From Desulfuromonas soudanensis (GTDB taxonomy: Bacteria > Desulfobacterota > Desulfuromonadia > Desulfuromonadales > WTL): a stretch of DNA of 64,000 nucleotides. The notes beneath the pieces were generated by a model. The model was not told the origin of the DNA and did no database searches. It worked only from the letters and a program-made list of their open reading frames with translations. The DNA is taken from assembly GCF_001278055.1 (NCBI RefSeq), contig NZ_CP010802.1, forward strand, positions 2,023,504 through 2,087,503. The letters run 5' to 3'. Shown here piece after piece: positions 1-11,795 of this stretch (position 1 is its first letter; every line of letters starts with the position of its first letter). Both the position numbers and the translations under genes were made by a program.

Positions 1-345
1 GACATGATCATGCTCGGCGACGACAGCGAAGAGGGGGTCAAGGCCATGGCCCATCTCAAGGACGTCCAGGAGGCCATGGCCAAGATGGGGATGGCCCAGA
101 CCCACCATTTCATGGTCATGTTCATGGACGCGGAAAGCGGTAAGCCGATTGAAGCCGGGACCGTAGCGGTGAAGATCAAAGGACCCTCCGGGAGCGAAGG
201 GGAACCGGTCAAGCTGATGGGGATGCAGGGGCACTTCGGCGCCGACATCGCCCTGGCGAAAAAGGGTGAGTACAAGTTCAAACTCGGCACCAAGCTGGCG
301 GACGGCAAGAAGCGGCAGTTCGAGTTCGAATTCACCCTCAAGTGA
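1..345 (+). CDS. Putative periplasmic metal/cupredoxin-like (YtkA-type) protein, 5' truncated
   Basis: The reading frame is open from the first base of the window and ends with TGA at 343-345, so the N terminus, and any signal peptide, lies outside. The visible ~114 residues have a Met/His-rich start (MAQTHHFMVMFMD), then a pattern of short strands with a Gly-rich turn (VKLMGMQGHFGADI) and a C-terminal KGEYKFKLGTKL. This resembles the beta-sandwich of YtkA-like/FixH-like periplasmic proteins that handle metal or redox partners. The assignment rests on pattern only. The two following genes also encode small exported proteins, and the third is Met/Cys-rich, so a shared role in periplasmic metal handling is plausible but inferred. 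Confidence 0.5.
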   Translation, partial: DMIMLGDDSEEGVKAMAHLKDVQEAMAKMGMAQTHHFMVMFMDAESGKPIEAGTVAVKIKGPSGSEGEPVKLMGMQGHFGADIALAKKGEYKFKLGTKLADGKKRQFEFEFTLK

Positions 346-351
346 CTTGAA

Positions 352-385
352 GGAGGGGGGCCACGAACTTTCGTGGCCCCCCTCC
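352..385. terminator. Perfect 15-bp stem-loop between two small genes
   Basis: Arms 352-366 and 371-385 are perfectly complementary, with loop ACTT. The stem is very GC-rich but has no T-run after it, and the next gene's Shine-Dalgarno follows at once (AAAGGAG at 391-397). It may be a rho-independent-like attenuator or an mRNA-processing/stabilising hairpin rather than a full terminator. Confidence 0.55.
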
Positions 386-403
386 AACAGAAAGGAGTTC
401 ACC

Positions 404-667
404 ATGTTTCGGTCAAAAACTGTTCCGATACTGATCCTCGGATTCTTTATTGTGATGGCCCTAATGGTGACGGCCTTTTCCCTCCAGCCGTCAAGGGTTC
501 TTGCAGCTCCCCAGGGAGAGATCGGCCGTTACCAGATCTCCTCTTGGGCCTCTTATTCCGGCGAAAGAGTTCATCACAGCGGTTATTACATTCTGGACAC
601 GATGACCGGCAAGGTCGTAGATCGAGGTCATGAAATTCATGGCATCGACTCTGGGCCTCGCCCTTAA
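404..667 (+). CDS. Small exported or membrane-anchored hypothetical protein (87 aa)
   Basis: ATG 404 is preceded by AAAGGAG at a good distance. Residues 1-35 form a basic start, a hydrophobic segment (VPILILGFFIVMALMVTAF) and an AAP sequence typical of signal peptidase cleavage. The mature part is only ~50 residues, with GRYQISSWAS and a YYILDTMTGKVVD segment that looks like one beta-propeller-type blade strand pair (compare short proteins that report D-x-x-T-G-K-V). I do not recognise a named family. It sits directly downstream of a strong hairpin and upstream of a Spy/CpxP-like gene. No function is assigned. Confidence 0.6.
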   Translation: MFRSKTVPILILGFFIVMALMVTAFSLQPSRVLAAPQGEIGRYQISSWASYSGERVHHSGYYILDTMTGKVVDRGHEIHGIDSGPRP

Positions 668-782
668 ATCGAGCCACAAAATTAAAGACTCAATATCAGT
701 GGCCTGTTTGCTCGCTCTGGTGGCTACTGTACGGATATCGCCTGGGGGACGGCACCCAGCACAGACAAGGGGGAGGGGAGTG

Positions 783-1409
783 ATGAACAAGTGTATGCTG
801 AGGATTCTGGTTGTGCACGCCCTGGTGCTGGTCCTGGCCGGCACAGCGACTGCGCAGGGTGATGCCTCCGCCATTCCGGGCCCTGCGGGGAAGATGCCGA
901 TGATGAAGATGATGGGAGAGTCGCCGGCAGGGGGGCATCCCTGCGGCATGGCAGGTCCCGCCCCCTGTGGCCACGGCGTTGTGCCGATGCAGTCCCTGGC
1001 CGCCCGCCTGGAGATGATGCCCTGCTTCCTCTCCGGACGCATGCCGATGAATCCAGCGGCGATGCAGACGATGATGGACCGGATCTTTTACCTCGACCGC
1101 TCCGATGAACTCGGTCTGGATGCCGGCCAGGTGGCCAGGCTCAAGGAGATCCGCAACGCCTGTCGGGCCGACAATATCCGCAGCGGCGCCGACCTCAAGG
1201 TGGTCCGCCTTGAACTGGAGGAAGCCCTGCAGGGTGAGTGGCGGCAAAAAGGGGTTGAACCGCTCCTTCAGAAGATCCACCGGATCGAGAACGAAATCCA
1301 GGTCCGTCATCTGCGGGCTCTGGAGGAGGCGCGCAGCGTCCTGACTGCCGAGCAGCGCATGCGCGCCGCCCAACCCCAGGGCGGCGACCTGGAGGATCTC
1401 TTCCGCTGA
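783..1409 (+). CDS. Periplasmic Spy/CpxP/ZraP-like helical protein, Met- and Cys-rich N-terminus (208 aa)
   Basis: I chose ATG 783 because GGGGAGGGGAG lies just before it and the next residues form a clear signal peptide ([25 protein letters not shown]). An earlier in-frame start would put 51 non-signal residues first. The mature protein starts with a Met/Gly/Cys-rich stretch ([22 protein letters not shown]) of the kind that binds soft metals. The rest is helical and charged, with [13 protein letters not shown] and LTAEQRMR repeats typical of LTxxQ-type periplasmic sensors/chaperones. Family members bind metals or unfolded proteins in the periplasm. Metal binding here is inferred from composition. 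Confidence 0.65.
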   Translation: MNKCMLRILVVHALVLVLAGTATAQGDASAIPGPAGKMPMMKMMGESPAGGHPCGMAGPAPCGHGVVPMQSLAARLEMMPCFLSGRMPMNPAAMQTMMDRIFYLDRSDELGLDAGQVARLKEIRNACRADNIRSGADLKVVRLELEEALQGEWRQKGVEPLLQKIHRIENEIQVRHLRALEEARSVLTAEQRMRAAQPQGGDLEDLFR

Positions 1410-1436
1410 CTTTTCCGTTCATTCCAGGCTTTTCTC

Positions 1437-1472
1437 GCGCCCCCGCCGACAAACCGGGGGCGCACCCTTTTC
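1437..1472 (+). terminator. Rho-independent-like terminator
   Basis: Stem GCGCCCCCG (1437-1445) pairs with CGGGGGCGC (1455-1463), with a 9-nt loop, followed by ACCCTTTT. It lies between the Spy-like gene and lepA. The T-run is short. Confidence 0.6.
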
Positions 1473-1560
1473 GGGCCCCTTTTCCCTTTACAAACCCGGG
1501 CGGTTTCTATATTTTAAGCGATTGCATCAAAGACTGTCATCGATGTTTTTCAAGGGGACT

Positions 1561-3360
1561 ATGGATAGAGATCTGATTCGCAACTTTTCGATTATCGCTC
1601 ACATCGACCACGGCAAATCGACCCTGGCCGACCGCCTGCTTGAAGAGACCGGAACCCTGACCGCCCGGGAGAAGACCGATCAATTTCTCGACAAGATGGA
1701 ACTCGAGCGCGAGCGCGGCATTACCATCAAGGCTCAGGCCGTGCGCCTCAAATACCGGGCCGATGACGGCAAGAACTACATCCTCAACCTCATCGACACC
1801 CCCGGCCACGTCGACTTCACCTACGAAGTCAGCCGCTCTCTGACGGCTTGTGAGGGTGCGATGCTGGTCGTCGATGCCTCCCAGGGAGTCGAAGCCCAGA
1901 CCCTGGCCAATGTCTATCTCGCCCTCGACCAGAACCTGGAAATTTTTGCGGTTCTCAACAAAATCGATCTCCCCAGTGCCGATCCGCTGCGCGTCAAGGC
2001 TGAAATCGAGGAGATTATCGGTCTCGACACCATCGACGCCGTCGAGGCCAGCGCCAAGGAGGGGATCGGCATCCACGACATTCTCGAGGAGATTGTCCAC
2101 AAGGTGCCCGCCCCCAAGGGGGACGAAACGGCGCCGCTCAAGGCACTGATCTTCGACTCCTGGTACGACGCCTACCAGGGGGTCATCATTCTGGTTCGGA
2201 TCTTTGACGGAACCCTTAAGAAGGGGGACAAGATCCAGCTGATGGCCAACAAAAAGACCTACGAGGTCCTGAAAATGGGGGTTTTCTCCCCCCATCCCGT
2301 GGAAATGGCGAGCCTCGGCGCCGGCGAAGTCGGTTTCGTCATCGCCGGAATCAAGGTCGTGGCGGACGCCAAGGTCGGAGATACCATCACCCACCTCCAC
2401 CGCCCCACGGAAACACCCCTCCCCGGATTCAAGGTCGTCAAGCCGATGGTCTTCTCCGGCCTTTATCCCATCGACACCAGCGACTATGACCTGCTGCGGG
2501 ACGCCCTGGAGAAGTTGCGGCTCAACGATGCTTCCTTCTCCTTCGAGCCGGAGACGTCCCTGGCCCTCGGATTCGGCTTCCGCTGCGGTTTTCTCGGCCT
2601 GCTGCATATGGAAATCATTCAGGAGCGTCTCGAGCGAGAGTTCGGCGTCGACCTGATCACCACCGCCCCAACCGTTATCTACAAGGTCACCACCACGGGG
2701 GGGGAGCTCCTTCAGGTCGAAAGCGCCAACAAGCTCCCCGAGGTGCAGTTCATCGAGCGTATCGAGGAACCGTTCATCCTCGCCAGCATCCACGTCCCCA
2801 ACGAATTCGTCGGCGCGGTCCTCTCCCTGTGCGAGGAAAAACGCGGAATTCAGCGGGAGATCAAATATCTCACCGCCAACCGCGTCATGGTGGTCTACGA
2901 GCTGCCGCTCAACGAGATCGTTCTCGATTTCTATGACCGCCTCAAATCGATCTCCCGCGGCTACGCCTCTCTCGACTATGAACATCTCGACTTTCGCGAA
3001 AGCCAGCTGGTGCGTCTCAATATCCTGATCAACGGTGAGGTCGTCGACGCCCTGTCGCTGATCGTTCATCGCGACAAGTCCCAGTACCGGGGGCGTGATC
3101 TGGTCACGAAGATGAAGGAATTCATCCCCCGTCAGCAATTCGAAGTCGCCATCCAGGCGGCCATCGGCACCAAGGTCATTGCCCGGGAGACTGTCAAGGC
3201 CCTGCGCAAGGACGTAACAGCCAAATGCTACGGAGGCGATATTTCCCGCAAGCGCAAGCTCCTCGAGAAGCAGAAAGAGGGGAAAAAGCGAATGAAGCAG
3301 GTCGGGAACGTCGAACTCCCCCAGGAAGCCTTCCTGGCAATCCTCAAGGTGAAAGAGTAA
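1561..3360 (+). CDS. lepA: Elongation factor 4 (LepA), ribosome back-translocating GTPase
   Basis: The 599-aa product matches the usual LepA length. The start at 1561 ([21 protein letters not shown]) gives the family N terminus and has AAGGGG just upstream; an in-frame start 39 nt earlier adds an unusual leader. The G1 loop AHIDHGKST is at residues 13-21, followed by DTPGH (G3) and NKID (G4). The C-terminal segment with KRMKQVG and [17 protein letters not shown] is the LepA-specific basic tail. EF4 remodels stalled or mistranslocated ribosomes in the cytoplasm or at the membrane. lepB follows after 5 nt, the common lepA-lepB pairing. Confidence 0.97.
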   Translation: MDRDLIRNFSIIAHIDHGKSTLADRLLEETGTLTAREKTDQFLDKMELERERGITIKAQAVRLKYRADDGKNYILNLIDTPGHVDFTYEVSRSLTACEGAMLVVDASQGVEAQTLANVYLALDQNLEIFAVLNKIDLPSADPLRVKAEIEEIIGLDTIDAVEASAKEGIGIHDILEEIVHKVPAPKGDETAPLKALIFDSWYDAYQGVIILVRIFDGTLKKGDKIQLMANKKTYEVLKMGVFSPHPVEMASLGAGEVGFVIAGIKVVADAKVGDTITHLHRPTETPLPGFKVVKPMVFSGLYPIDTSDYDLLRDALEKLRLNDASFSFEPETSLALGFGFRCGFLGLLHMEIIQERLEREFGVDLITTAPTVIYKVTTTGGELLQVESANKLPEVQFIERIEEPFILASIHVPNEFVGAVLSLCEEKRGIQREIKYLTANRVMVVYELPLNEIVLDFYDRLKSISRGYASLDYEHLDFRESQLVRLNILINGEVVDALSLIVHRDKSQYRGRDLVTKMKEFIPRQQFEVAIQAAIGTKVIARETVKALRKDVTAKCYGGDISRKRKLLEKQKEGKKRMKQVGNVELPQEAFLAILKVKE

Positions 3361-3365
3361 ATATT

Positions 3366-4025
3366 ATGGCCAAGCAATCCGATGACAGAAGTGGCGCTCC
3401 GGCAAAAAAACCGTGGTACCGCGAGTATTCCGAAGCGCTCATCGTTGCTGTCATTCTGGCTCTGATCATTCGAACCTTCGTCGTTCAGGCCTTCAAGATT
3501 CCCTCCGGATCGATGGAGGACACCCTGCTGATCGGCGACCACCTTCTGGTCAGCAAGTTCATCTACGGCGTCCAGTTTCCCTGGTCCGATGACCGCTATC
3601 TGGCTCTTCGCCACCCCGAACGCGGCGACGTCATCGTCTTCGAGTTCCCCGAAGACAAGGACAAGTCCTACTTCGAACGGCGCGACTTCATCAAGCGAGT
3701 GATCGGCGTTCCCGGGGATACGGTCGAGGTTCGCAATAAACAGGTGTTCGTCAACGGCGAGCTCTACACTATCCCCCAGGAGGTCCACAAGGAGGAGTCG
3801 GTTGTCTCGGCCCAGTACGGTCCCAGGGATTTCATGGCACCGGTAACGGTCCCTCCGGGGAATTATTTCGTCATGGGCGACAATCGTGACCGCTCCTACG
3901 ACAGTCGTTTCTGGGGGTTTGTTGCCGAACCGAAGATCAAGGGACAGGCCTTTATCAAATACTGGTCCTGGGACAGCGAGGATTTTTCCGTCCGCTGGAA
4001 CCGCATCGGCCGGCCGATTCATTGA
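3366..4025 (+). CDS. lepB: Signal peptidase I
   Basis: The 219-aa product has one N-terminal membrane helix (residues ~24-42) followed by the S26 protease motifs: SGSM with catalytic Ser49, RRDFIKRVIGVPGD with general-base Lys110, and GDNRDRSYDSRFWG near the C terminus. It cleaves signal peptides from exported proteins at the outer face of the inner membrane. The gene starts 5 nt after lepA and is almost surely co-transcribed with it. Having one membrane helix instead of the two seen in E. coli is normal for shorter family members. Confidence 0.96.
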   Translation: MAKQSDDRSGAPAKKPWYREYSEALIVAVILALIIRTFVVQAFKIPSGSMEDTLLIGDHLLVSKFIYGVQFPWSDDRYLALRHPERGDVIVFEFPEDKDKSYFERRDFIKRVIGVPGDTVEVRNKQVFVNGELYTIPQEVHKEESVVSAQYGPRDFMAPVTVPPGNYFVMGDNRDRSYDSRFWGFVAEPKIKGQAFIKYWSWDSEDFSVRWNRIGRPIH

Positions 4026-4077
4026 TACAGGAGGGGAGGGGACGGATTTTTTTGACGCCGGAACACCATATTTGGCG

Positions 4078-4107
4078 TTGACAGACCCGAAAGTCCCCTG
4101 ATATAGT
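4078..4107 (+). promoter_or_regulatory. Sigma-70 promoter of the pyr operon
   Basis: TTGACA at 4078-4083 and TATAGT at 4102-4107 are separated by 18 nt. They are placed so that transcription starts about 20 nt before the PyrR-binding hairpin. Confidence 0.85.
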
Positions 4108-4131
4108 TCCCGGCAACATTTTGGAAACGTC

Positions 4132-4813
<682 letters not shown>

Positions 4814-4872
4814 TCGTCGTTCCCTGAGACCGCTGCCCCTTTTCCTTTTCCATGACCAGAGGGAGGTCCGCC

Positions 4873-5802
4873 ATGTCTTTCCGGCACAAGCACATCCTCG
4901 GCACCGAGTATCTCTCCAGTGAAGACATCCAGCTGATACTGGATACCGCCGACAGTTTCAAGGAGATCAACTCCCGGGAAATCAAGAAGGTTCCGACGCT
5001 CAGGGGCAAGACCATCATCAACCTCTTTTACGAGGCGAGCACCCGGACCCGCATCTCTTTCGAGATCGCCGGCAAGCGCCTCTCGGCCGACACTGTCAAT
5101 ATCTCGGCCTCAGCCTCTTCGGTCGTCAAGGGGGAAACGCTTGAAGATACAGCGAAAAATCTCGAGGCGATGGCTCCGGACATCATCGTCATGCGCCACT
5201 CAGCTTCCGGCGCTCCCCATTACCTGGCCGAGCGCGTCGGCTGTTCGGTGATCAATGCCGGTGACGGCGCCCATGAACACCCGAGCCAGGCTCTCCTCGA
5301 CCTGCTGACCATCCGCCAGCACAAGGGGACCCTCAAGGGGCTGACGGTCGCCATCGTCGGTGACATCAGTCACAGCCGGGTGGCCCGTTCCGACCTCTAT
5401 GCCATGAAAACGATGGGGATGAATGTCCGCCTGGTCGGCCCCGGGACAATGGTTCCGCCGGGGATCGAACGTCTCGGAGCCGAGGTCTATACGGACATGG
5501 ACCAGGCGTTGCGCGGCGCCGATGTGGTGATGATGCTGCGGATTCAGCTGGAACGCCAGGGGAAACCGCTGATTCCGTCCGTGCGGGAATATGCGCGGTT
5601 CTACGGTCTCAACCCGTCCCGGCTGGCCCTGGCCGCCAAGGACGCCATCGTCATGCATCCCGGCCCCATGAACCGCGGGGTCGAAATTTCCTCCTATGTC
5701 GCCGACGGCCCCCAGAATGTGATTCTGGAGCAGGTCGAAAACGGCGTGGCCGTGCGCATGGCGCTCCTCTATCTTGTGGCCGGCGGGGAACATCCGCAAT
5801 AG
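4873..5802 (+). CDS. pyrB: Aspartate carbamoyltransferase catalytic chain
   Basis: The 309-aa product has the carbamoyl-phosphate motif STRTR (residues 56-60, within [11 protein letters not shown]) and the [11 protein letters not shown] motif of the catalytic chain. It condenses carbamoyl phosphate with aspartate, the committed step of pyrimidine synthesis. ATG 4873 was chosen for the GGGAGG located 8 nt before it and the normal N terminus; an in-frame ATG at 4852 adds 7 residues without a ribosome site. No regulatory pyrI gene is seen nearby, which fits control by PyrR rather than allosteric subunits. Confidence 0.96.
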   Translation: MSFRHKHILGTEYLSSEDIQLILDTADSFKEINSREIKKVPTLRGKTIINLFYEASTRTRISFEIAGKRLSADTVNISASASSVVKGETLEDTAKNLEAMAPDIIVMRHSASGAPHYLAERVGCSVINAGDGAHEHPSQALLDLLTIRQHKGTLKGLTVAIVGDISHSRVARSDLYAMKTMGMNVRLVGPGTMVPPGIERLGAEVYTDMDQALRGADVVMMLRIQLERQGKPLIPSVREYARFYGLNPSRLALAAKDAIVMHPGPMNRGVEISSYVADGPQNVILEQVENGVAVRMALLYLVAGGEHPQ

Positions 5803-5864
5803 GCCGTTAGGGCAATCCCTGGGATTCAGTCAATCAATTACACATTCACTGCATGGGGTGACCA

Positions 5865-7142
5865 ATGAAAATATTGATCAAAGGCGGGCGGGTTCTGGAT
5901 CCGGCACACGAGGTGGATGCGATCCTCGATCTGCTCATCGAGGACGGCCGCATCACCAGAATCGACAAGGGGATCAAGGCCGAAGGTGCGGAGGTGATCG
6001 ACGCCAAAGGGAAACTGGTGACCCCCGGACTGATCGACATCCATGTCCATCTGCGCGATCCCGGCTACGAATACAAGGAGGACATCGCCACCGGGACCAG
6101 GGCGGCCGTGATCGGAGGTTTCACCAGCGTTGCCTGCATGCCGAACACCAACCCGGTCAACGACAACAAGACCGTGACCCTCTACATTCTCGCCAAGGCG
6201 CGGGAATCGGGGATGGCCAATGTCTTTCCCGTCGGCAGTATCACCCGGGGACTCAAGGGGGAGATCCTTTCCGAGATGGGCGAACTCAAGGAAGCCGGAT
6301 GCCTGGCCCTCTCCGATGACGGAAAGCCGGTCGGCAACGGCGAGATGATGCGCAACGCCATGGAGTACGCCCGTCCCTTCGGTCTGACCCTGATCTCCCA
6401 TGCCGAAGATCTCTCCCTGGTCGGCACCGGAGTGATGAACGAAGGCTTCGTCGCCACCGAGCTGGGGCTCAAGGGGATCCCCTGGGTCGCCGAGGATGCG
6501 GCCGTCGCCCGGGATGTCATGCTCGCCGAGTTCACCGGCTGCCGTCTTCATGTGGCCCACCTGTCCACCCGCGGGGCGGTGGAAATCGTCCGCGCCGCCA
6601 AGAAACGGGGCGTCCCCGTCACCTGTGAAGCGACCCCCCATCACTTCACCCTGACCGACGAAGCGGTGCGCGGCTACAACACCAACGCCAAGATGAATCC
6701 GCCGCTGCGCAGTGCCGAAGACGTGGAGGCGATCCGCCTTGGTCTGGCCGACGGCACCATCGACGCCATCGCCACGGATCACGCCCCGCATCACTATGAT
6801 GAGAAGAACGTCGAATTCAACATTGCCCACAACGGCATCGTCGGTCTCGAAACGGCCCTGCCGCTGACCCTGCGTCTGGTGGAAGACGGGGTTCTGACCT
6901 TCGGCGAGGCGATTGCCCGCCTGACTTGCGGCCCGGCAAAGGCCCTGGGAATCCCCCGCGGCACCCTCGAGGTCGGTTGTGTGGCCGATGTCACGGTGAT
7001 CGATCCCGAGCTCAAATGGACTCTTGTTGCCTCCGCTCTCTCCTCCAAGAGCAAGAACACCCCCTTCGACGGCTGGAAAATGAAGGGTGCCGCCACACAT
7101 ACCCTTGTCGACGGCCGGATCGTCTTCCGCCGCGAGGCGTAG
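5865..7142 (+). CDS. pyrC: Dihydroorotase, class I
   Basis: The 425-aa amidohydrolase has metal ligands in [10 protein letters not shown] near residues 60-70 and the later ATDHAPHH motif. The length and the GYEYKEDI segment after HLRDPG indicate the class I type found in Gram-positives and many other bacteria, not the ~350-aa enterobacterial class II. It cyclises carbamoyl aspartate to dihydroorotate. ATG 5865 follows GGGGTGACCA. It is the third gene of the operon, 62 nt after pyrB. All visible catalytic residues are present, so it is likely active and not a pseudo-dihydroorotase. Confidence 0.95.
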   Translation: MKILIKGGRVLDPAHEVDAILDLLIEDGRITRIDKGIKAEGAEVIDAKGKLVTPGLIDIHVHLRDPGYEYKEDIATGTRAAVIGGFTSVACMPNTNPVNDNKTVTLYILAKARESGMANVFPVGSITRGLKGEILSEMGELKEAGCLALSDDGKPVGNGEMMRNAMEYARPFGLTLISHAEDLSLVGTGVMNEGFVATELGLKGIPWVAEDAAVARDVMLAEFTGCRLHVAHLSTRGAVEIVRAAKKRGVPVTCEATPHHFTLTDEAVRGYNTNAKMNPPLRSAEDVEAIRLGLADGTIDAIATDHAPHHYDEKNVEFNIAHNGIVGLETALPLTLRLVEDGVLTFGEAIARLTCGPAKALGIPRGTLEVGCVADVTVIDPELKWTLVASALSSKSKNTPFDGWKMKGAATHTLVDGRIVFRREA

Positions 7143-7220
7143 GATGGCAGCGGAAAAGCTCATGGATTACAAGTTGTTTCAGTGCATGCTTAACCCAACA
7201 TCTCAAGGAACGGTGGACTC

Positions 7221-8351
7221 ATGAAAGCAATTCTGGCTCTGGCTGACGGCAGAGTCTTTTACGGCAAGGCCCTGGGCACCTCCGGTGAAATCGCCGGCGA
7301 GGTCGTTTTCAACACCAGCATGACCGGATACCAGGAGATCCTCACCGACCCTTCCTATGCCGGCGAAATCGTCGCCATGACCTACCCGCAGATCGGCAAC
7401 TACGGCATCAACCCCGAAGACGTTGAGTCGGGCAAGCCTCATCTCCGCGGATTCGTGGTCAAGGAAGCCTGCGAATTCCCCAGCAACTGGCGCTCGACCA
7501 TGACCCTCGACGCCTATCTCAAGGAGAACGGCATCGTCGGCATCCAGGGGATCGACACCCGGGCGCTGGTTCGGCATATCCGCGACAAGGGGGCCCAGAC
7601 CGGCATCATCTCTTCCCTCGACCTCGATCCGAAGAGCCTGGTGGCCAAGGCGCAAAAGGCGCCCTCCATCGTCGGTCGGGATCTCGTTCGCGAGGTGACC
7701 TGCAAACAGCCCTATCACTGGAACGAAGGACCCTGGGATCTCACCGAGGGGTACCGGGAATCAACGCTGGCCCCCGCCTACAAGGTCGTGGCTTACGATT
7801 TCGGCATCAAGCGCAATATTCTGCGCAACCTGGTCAACGCCGGCTGCGACGTCACCGTGGTTCCGGCCGACACCCCGGCCGAGGAGGTGCTGGCCATGAA
7901 TCCCGACGGGGTCTTCCTCAGCAACGGTCCCGGGGACCCCGAGCCGATCGTCTACGCCCAGGAGAACATCCGCCGGATTCTCGGGAAAAAGCCGGTCTTC
8001 GGCATCTGCCTCGGGCATCAGCTCCTCTCCATCGCCCTGGGAGGGAAAACCTACAAACTCAAGTTCGGCCACCGCGGCGGCAATCAGCCGGTACGGCAAG
8101 GGGAGGGGCATGACGTGGAAATCACCGCCCAGAACCACGGCTTTGCCGTCGATGCCGCCTCGATGAGCAGCGACGCGGTCATGACCCATATCAACCTCAA
8201 TGACAACACCGTTGAGGGGCTCACTCACCGGACCCTCCCGGCCTTCTCGGTACAATATCATCCCGAAGCGTCCCCCGGGCCCCACGATGCCCACTACCTG
8301 TTCGACCGCTTTATCGAAATGATGGAAAAGGAAAAACAGGGCAACAAATGA
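7221..8351 (+). CDS. carA: Carbamoyl-phosphate synthase small (glutaminase) subunit
   Basis: The 376-aa product has the CarA N-terminal domain ([19 protein letters not shown]) and a class I glutaminase domain with nucleophile Cys in FGICLGHQ and the His/Glu pair in [10 protein letters not shown]. It hydrolyses glutamine and channels ammonia to CarB. The gene lies 78 nt after pyrC in the same direction and precedes carB, so pyrimidine control by PyrR probably extends to carbamoyl phosphate made for arginine as well. Confidence 0.96.
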   Translation: MKAILALADGRVFYGKALGTSGEIAGEVVFNTSMTGYQEILTDPSYAGEIVAMTYPQIGNYGINPEDVESGKPHLRGFVVKEACEFPSNWRSTMTLDAYLKENGIVGIQGIDTRALVRHIRDKGAQTGIISSLDLDPKSLVAKAQKAPSIVGRDLVREVTCKQPYHWNEGPWDLTEGYRESTLAPAYKVVAYDFGIKRNILRNLVNAGCDVTVVPADTPAEEVLAMNPDGVFLSNGPGDPEPIVYAQENIRRILGKKPVFGICLGHQLLSIALGGKTYKLKFGHRGGNQPVRQGEGHDVEITAQNHGFAVDAASMSSDAVMTHINLNDNTVEGLTHRTLPAFSVQYHPEASPGPHDAHYLFDRFIEMMEKEKQGNK

Positions 8352-8352
8352 C

Positions 8353-8412
8353 GGGTGACAGGTCTCGTCACCCCCTTGGATTTTTTCTTCTCAAAACCTT
8401 GTCACTCGTGAC
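8353..8412. promoter_or_regulatory. Nested inverted repeats in the carA-carB gap
   Basis: GGGTGAC (8353-8359) pairs with GTCACCC (8367-8373), and GTCAC/GTGAC (8401-8412) forms a second small palindrome with the same core. The first is followed by CCTTGGATTTTTTC, so it could act as a partial terminator setting the carA:carB ratio. I cannot identify a regulator. Confidence 0.4.
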
Positions 8413-8431
8413 CCGTTCCTGAGGTTTCAAT

Positions 8432-11400
8432 ATGCCAAAACGTACCGACATAAAAAAGATTCTCATCATCGGCGCCGGCCCCATCATCATCGGTCAGGCC
8501 TGCGAATTCGACTATTCGGGGACCCAGGCCTGCAAGGCCCTCAAGGAGGAGGGATACACCGTCATTCTCCTCAACTCCAATCCGGCAACCATCATGACCG
8601 ACCCCGAGTTTGCCGACCGCACCTATATCGAACCGGTCACCCCCGAGGTTCTGGCGCGGATCATCGAAAAAGAGCGTCCCGACGCCTTGCTCCCGACCCT
8701 CGGCGGACAGACCGCTCTCAACACCGCCGTTGCCGTCGCCAAGAACGGCACCCTGGAAAAGTTCGGTGTCGAATTGATCGGCGCCAAGCTTCCGGCCATC
8801 GAGATGGCCGAAGACCGCACCCTGTTCAAGGCGGCGATGGAGAGAATCGGGATCGCCGTCCCCCGTTCAGGACTTGCCCATAATTATCAGGAGGCGCTGG
8901 AGGTCGTCGAGTATGTCGGATACCCCGCCATCATTCGTCCTTCCTTTACCATGGGGGGGACCGGCGGCGGCATCGCCTACAACCGGGAGGAATACGAGGT
9001 CATGGCCATGGCCGGGATCGACGCCTCTCCGACGGACGAAATCCTGGTCGAGGAGTCGTTGATCGGCTGGAAGGAGTACGAACTGGAGGTCATGCGCGAT
9101 CTGGCCGACAACGTGGTCATCATCTGCTCCATCGAGAACCTCGATCCGATGGGGGTGCATACGGGCGATTCGATCACCGTCGCCCCGGCCCAGACCCTGA
9201 CCGACAAGGAATATCAGCTGCTGCGGGATGCCTCCCTCAAAATCATCCGTGAGATCGGCGTCGAGACCGGCGGCTCCAACATCCAGTTCGGCATCAACCC
9301 GCGGAACGGCCGGATGGTCGTAATCGAGATGAATCCCCGGGTCTCCCGCTCCTCGGCCCTTGCCTCCAAGGCCACAGGTTTTCCCATCGCCAAGATTGCC
9401 GCCAAGCTCTCGGTCGGCTACACCCTCGATGAGATTGCCAACGATATTACCCGGAAAACCTTTGCCGCCTTCGAGCCGACCATCGATTACGTGGTCACCA
9501 AGATCCCGCGCTTTACCTTTGAAAAATTCCCCCAGGCCGACGCCACCCTGACCACCCAGATGAAGTCCGTGGGCGAGGTAATGGCCATCGGCCGCACCTT
9601 CAAGGAAAGCTTTCAGAAGGCTCTGCGTTCCCTGGAGATCGGTTCCTACGGGCTGGAAAGCCGCCTCTTCGAAAGCCCCTCCGACTACCGTCGCGCCCTC
9701 AGCGAATCGGAGCAGGACCTGTTGCACTCCAAGCTGCGCATCCCCAACTGGGAGCGTCTCTGGTATCTGGCCGATGCCCTCCGCAGCGGCCTCTCCATCG
9801 ACGAGATTTTCCAGATGACGGCAATCGACCCCTGGTTTTTGAACCACATCCGCCAGATCGTCGAGATGGAAGGTGTCCTTCACGCCAGCGCCGCCATGGT
9901 CGCCAGGGAAGGGACCGACCTGCGGGAACTCCTCCTCGACGCCAAGCAGGCCGGATTCTCCGACCGGCGCCTGGCCGCCCTTTGGGAGGTGACCGAGGAG
10001 GATGTCCGTCAGATTCGCCACCGCTGCGGCATCCGCCCGGTCTACAAAAGGGTCGACACCTGCGGTGCCGAATTCGAGGCCTTTACCCCCTACCTCTACT
10101 CCACCTACGAGACGGAGTGCGAGTCGGAGCCCTCCGACCGCAAAAAAATCATGATTCTCGGCGGCGGTCCGAACCGCATCGGCCAGGGGATCGAATTCGA
10201 CTACTGCTGCGTGCACGGGGTCTTCGCTCTGGGCGAAGACGGCTACGAAACGATCATGGTCAACTGCAACCCGGAAACCGTTTCCACCGACTACGACACC
10301 TCCGATCGTCTCTACTTCGAGCCGCTGACCTTCGAGGATGTGCTCGAGATTGTCCAACTGGAGAAGCCCGTGGGGGTCATCGTCCAGTTCGGCGGCCAGA
10401 CCCCCCTCAAGCTGGCTCTGGCCCTTGAAAAGGCCGGCGTCCCCATCATCGGCACTTCGCCCGACGCCATCGACCGCGCCGAGGACAGGGAACGTTTTCA
10501 GGCGCTTTTGCACAAGCTCGATCTCAAGCAGCCGGAAAACGGCATCGCCCGATCCTTTGAAGAGTCCGAAAAGATCGCCGCCCGCATCGGCTACCCCGTT
10601 GTGGTTCGCCCCTCCTACGTTCTCGGTGGCCGGGGGATGGAGATCGTCTACGATGCCGAGGCGCTGCGCAACTACATGAAATACGCCGTGCAGGCCTCTC
10701 CGGAGCACCCGATCCTCATCGACCGATTTCTCGACGAAGCGATCGAGGTCGATGTCGATGCCCTCTCCGACGGCCGCGAGGTGGTCATCGGCGGGATCAT
10801 GCAGCATATCGAGGAGGCGGGGATTCATTCCGGCGATTCGGCCTGCGCTCTGCCGCCCTTCTCCCTTTCACCGGCCATCATTGCGGAAATCAAGCGTCAG
10901 ACGGTGGCCCTGGCTCTGGAGCTGCAGGTCGTCGGGTTGATGAATATCCAGTATGCGGTCAAGGGGGAGGTGATCTACCTTCTCGAGGTGAACCCCCGCG
11001 CCAGCCGCACCGTCCCCTTTGTTTCCAAAGCCACCGGTCGCCCCCTGGCCAAGATCGCCGCCCGCGTCATGGCCGGCAAAACCTTGAGCGAACTCGGCAT
11101 CTCCGGAGACATCGTCCCCAAGCATGTCTCCGTCAAAGAGTCGGTCTTTCCCTTCGTCAAGTTCCCGGGAGTCGATACCCTCCTCGGCCCGGAGATGAAA
11201 TCGACGGGGGAGGTCATGGGGATCGACATGGATTTCGGCAAGGCCTTCGCCAAGGCCCAGCTCGGCGCCGGCGTCAAACTCCCCCTCTCCGGAAAGGTCT
11301 TCATCAGCATCAAGGATACGGACAAGAAACACATAGTCGAGTCGGCCAGAAAGCTCGTCGAGGCCGGCTTTGAAATCGTCGCCACCCGGGGGACGGCCAG

Positions 11401-11689
11401 TTTCCTCAATGAAAAGGGAGTGGCGGCGACAGCCATCAACAAGGTCAAGGAAGGGCGTCCCCACTGCGTCGACGCCATCAAGAGTCACGAGATCGCCATG
11501 GTCTTCAACACAACCTTCGGCGCCCTGTCCGTGGCCGATTCCTACTCGATACGGCGCTCCGCCCTGATGAACAATGTCGCCTACTTCACCACCGTCGCCG
11601 GCATGAAGGCGGCCGTCGACGGAATCCTGGCGATGCGCCGAGAAACGCTTGACGTAGTGCCCCTTCAAGAGTATTATCCGCAAAAATAA
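8432..11689 (+). CDS. carB: Carbamoyl-phosphate synthase large subunit
   Basis: The 1085-aa product shows the internal duplication of CarB: two ATP-grasp halves (the first starting [23 protein letters not shown], the second [21 protein letters not shown] after residue ~560) and a C-terminal methylglyoxal-synthase-like allosteric domain ([19 protein letters not shown]). It makes carbamoyl phosphate from bicarbonate, ammonia and two ATP. ATG 8432 is preceded by CTGAGG. It is the last gene of the operon; a strong hairpin follows at 11744. Confidence 0.97.
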   Translation: MPKRTDIKKILIIGAGPIIIGQACEFDYSGTQACKALKEEGYTVILLNSNPATIMTDPEFADRTYIEPVTPEVLARIIEKERPDALLPTLGGQTALNTAVAVAKNGTLEKFGVELIGAKLPAIEMAEDRTLFKAAMERIGIAVPRSGLAHNYQEALEVVEYVGYPAIIRPSFTMGGTGGGIAYNREEYEVMAMAGIDASPTDEILVEESLIGWKEYELEVMRDLADNVVIICSIENLDPMGVHTGDSITVAPAQTLTDKEYQLLRDASLKIIREIGVETGGSNIQFGINPRNGRMVVIEMNPRVSRSSALASKATGFPIAKIAAKLSVGYTLDEIANDITRKTFAAFEPTIDYVVTKIPRFTFEKFPQADATLTTQMKSVGEVMAIGRTFKESFQKALRSLEIGSYGLESRLFESPSDYRRALSESEQDLLHSKLRIPNWERLWYLADALRSGLSIDEIFQMTAIDPWFLNHIRQIVEMEGVLHASAAMVAREGTDLRELLLDAKQAGFSDRRLAALWEVTEEDVRQIRHRCGIRPVYKRVDTCGAEFEAFTPYLYSTYETECESEPSDRKKIMILGGGPNRIGQGIEFDYCCVHGVFALGEDGYETIMVNCNPETVSTDYDTSDRLYFEPLTFEDVLEIVQLEKPVGVIVQFGGQTPLKLALALEKAGVPIIGTSPDAIDRAEDRERFQALLHKLDLKQPENGIARSFEESEKIAARIGYPVVVRPSYVLGGRGMEIVYDAEALRNYMKYAVQASPEHPILIDRFLDEAIEVDVDALSDGREVVIGGIMQHIEEAGIHSGDSACALPPFSLSPAIIAEIKRQTVALALELQVVGLMNIQYAVKGEVIYLLEVNPRASRTVPFVSKATGRPLAKIAARVMAGKTLSELGISGDIVPKHVSVKESVFPFVKFPGVDTLLGPEMKSTGEVMGIDMDFGKAFAKAQLGAGVKLPLSGKVFISIKDTDKKHIVESARKLVEAGFEIVATRGTASFLNEKGVAATAINKVKEGRPHCVDAIKSHEIAMVFNTTFGALSVADSYSIRRSALMNNVAYFTTVAGMKAAVDGILAMRRETLDVVPLQEYYPQK

Positions 11690-11743
11690 ATGTCGTTTTC
11701 GAGGCTTCTTTTTCCGTGGAGCCACAACGAGATAATTTAGACG

Positions 11744-11775
11744 GATCGGGCGGGGAAACCCGCCCGATCAATTTT
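11744..11775 (+). terminator. Terminator of the pyr/car operon
   Basis: Perfect 11-bp stem 11744-11754 / 11759-11769 with a GAAA tetraloop, followed by AATTTT. It lies between carB and greA. Confidence 0.75.
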
Positions 11776-11795
11776 AGCTGAAGAGGAAAAGATTT

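Noticed and set aside
1537-3138. 533-codon open frame antisense to lepA
   Set aside because: A shadow produced by GC-rich third positions; lacks a ribosome site and domain features. The same applies to 8867-10828 opposite carB.
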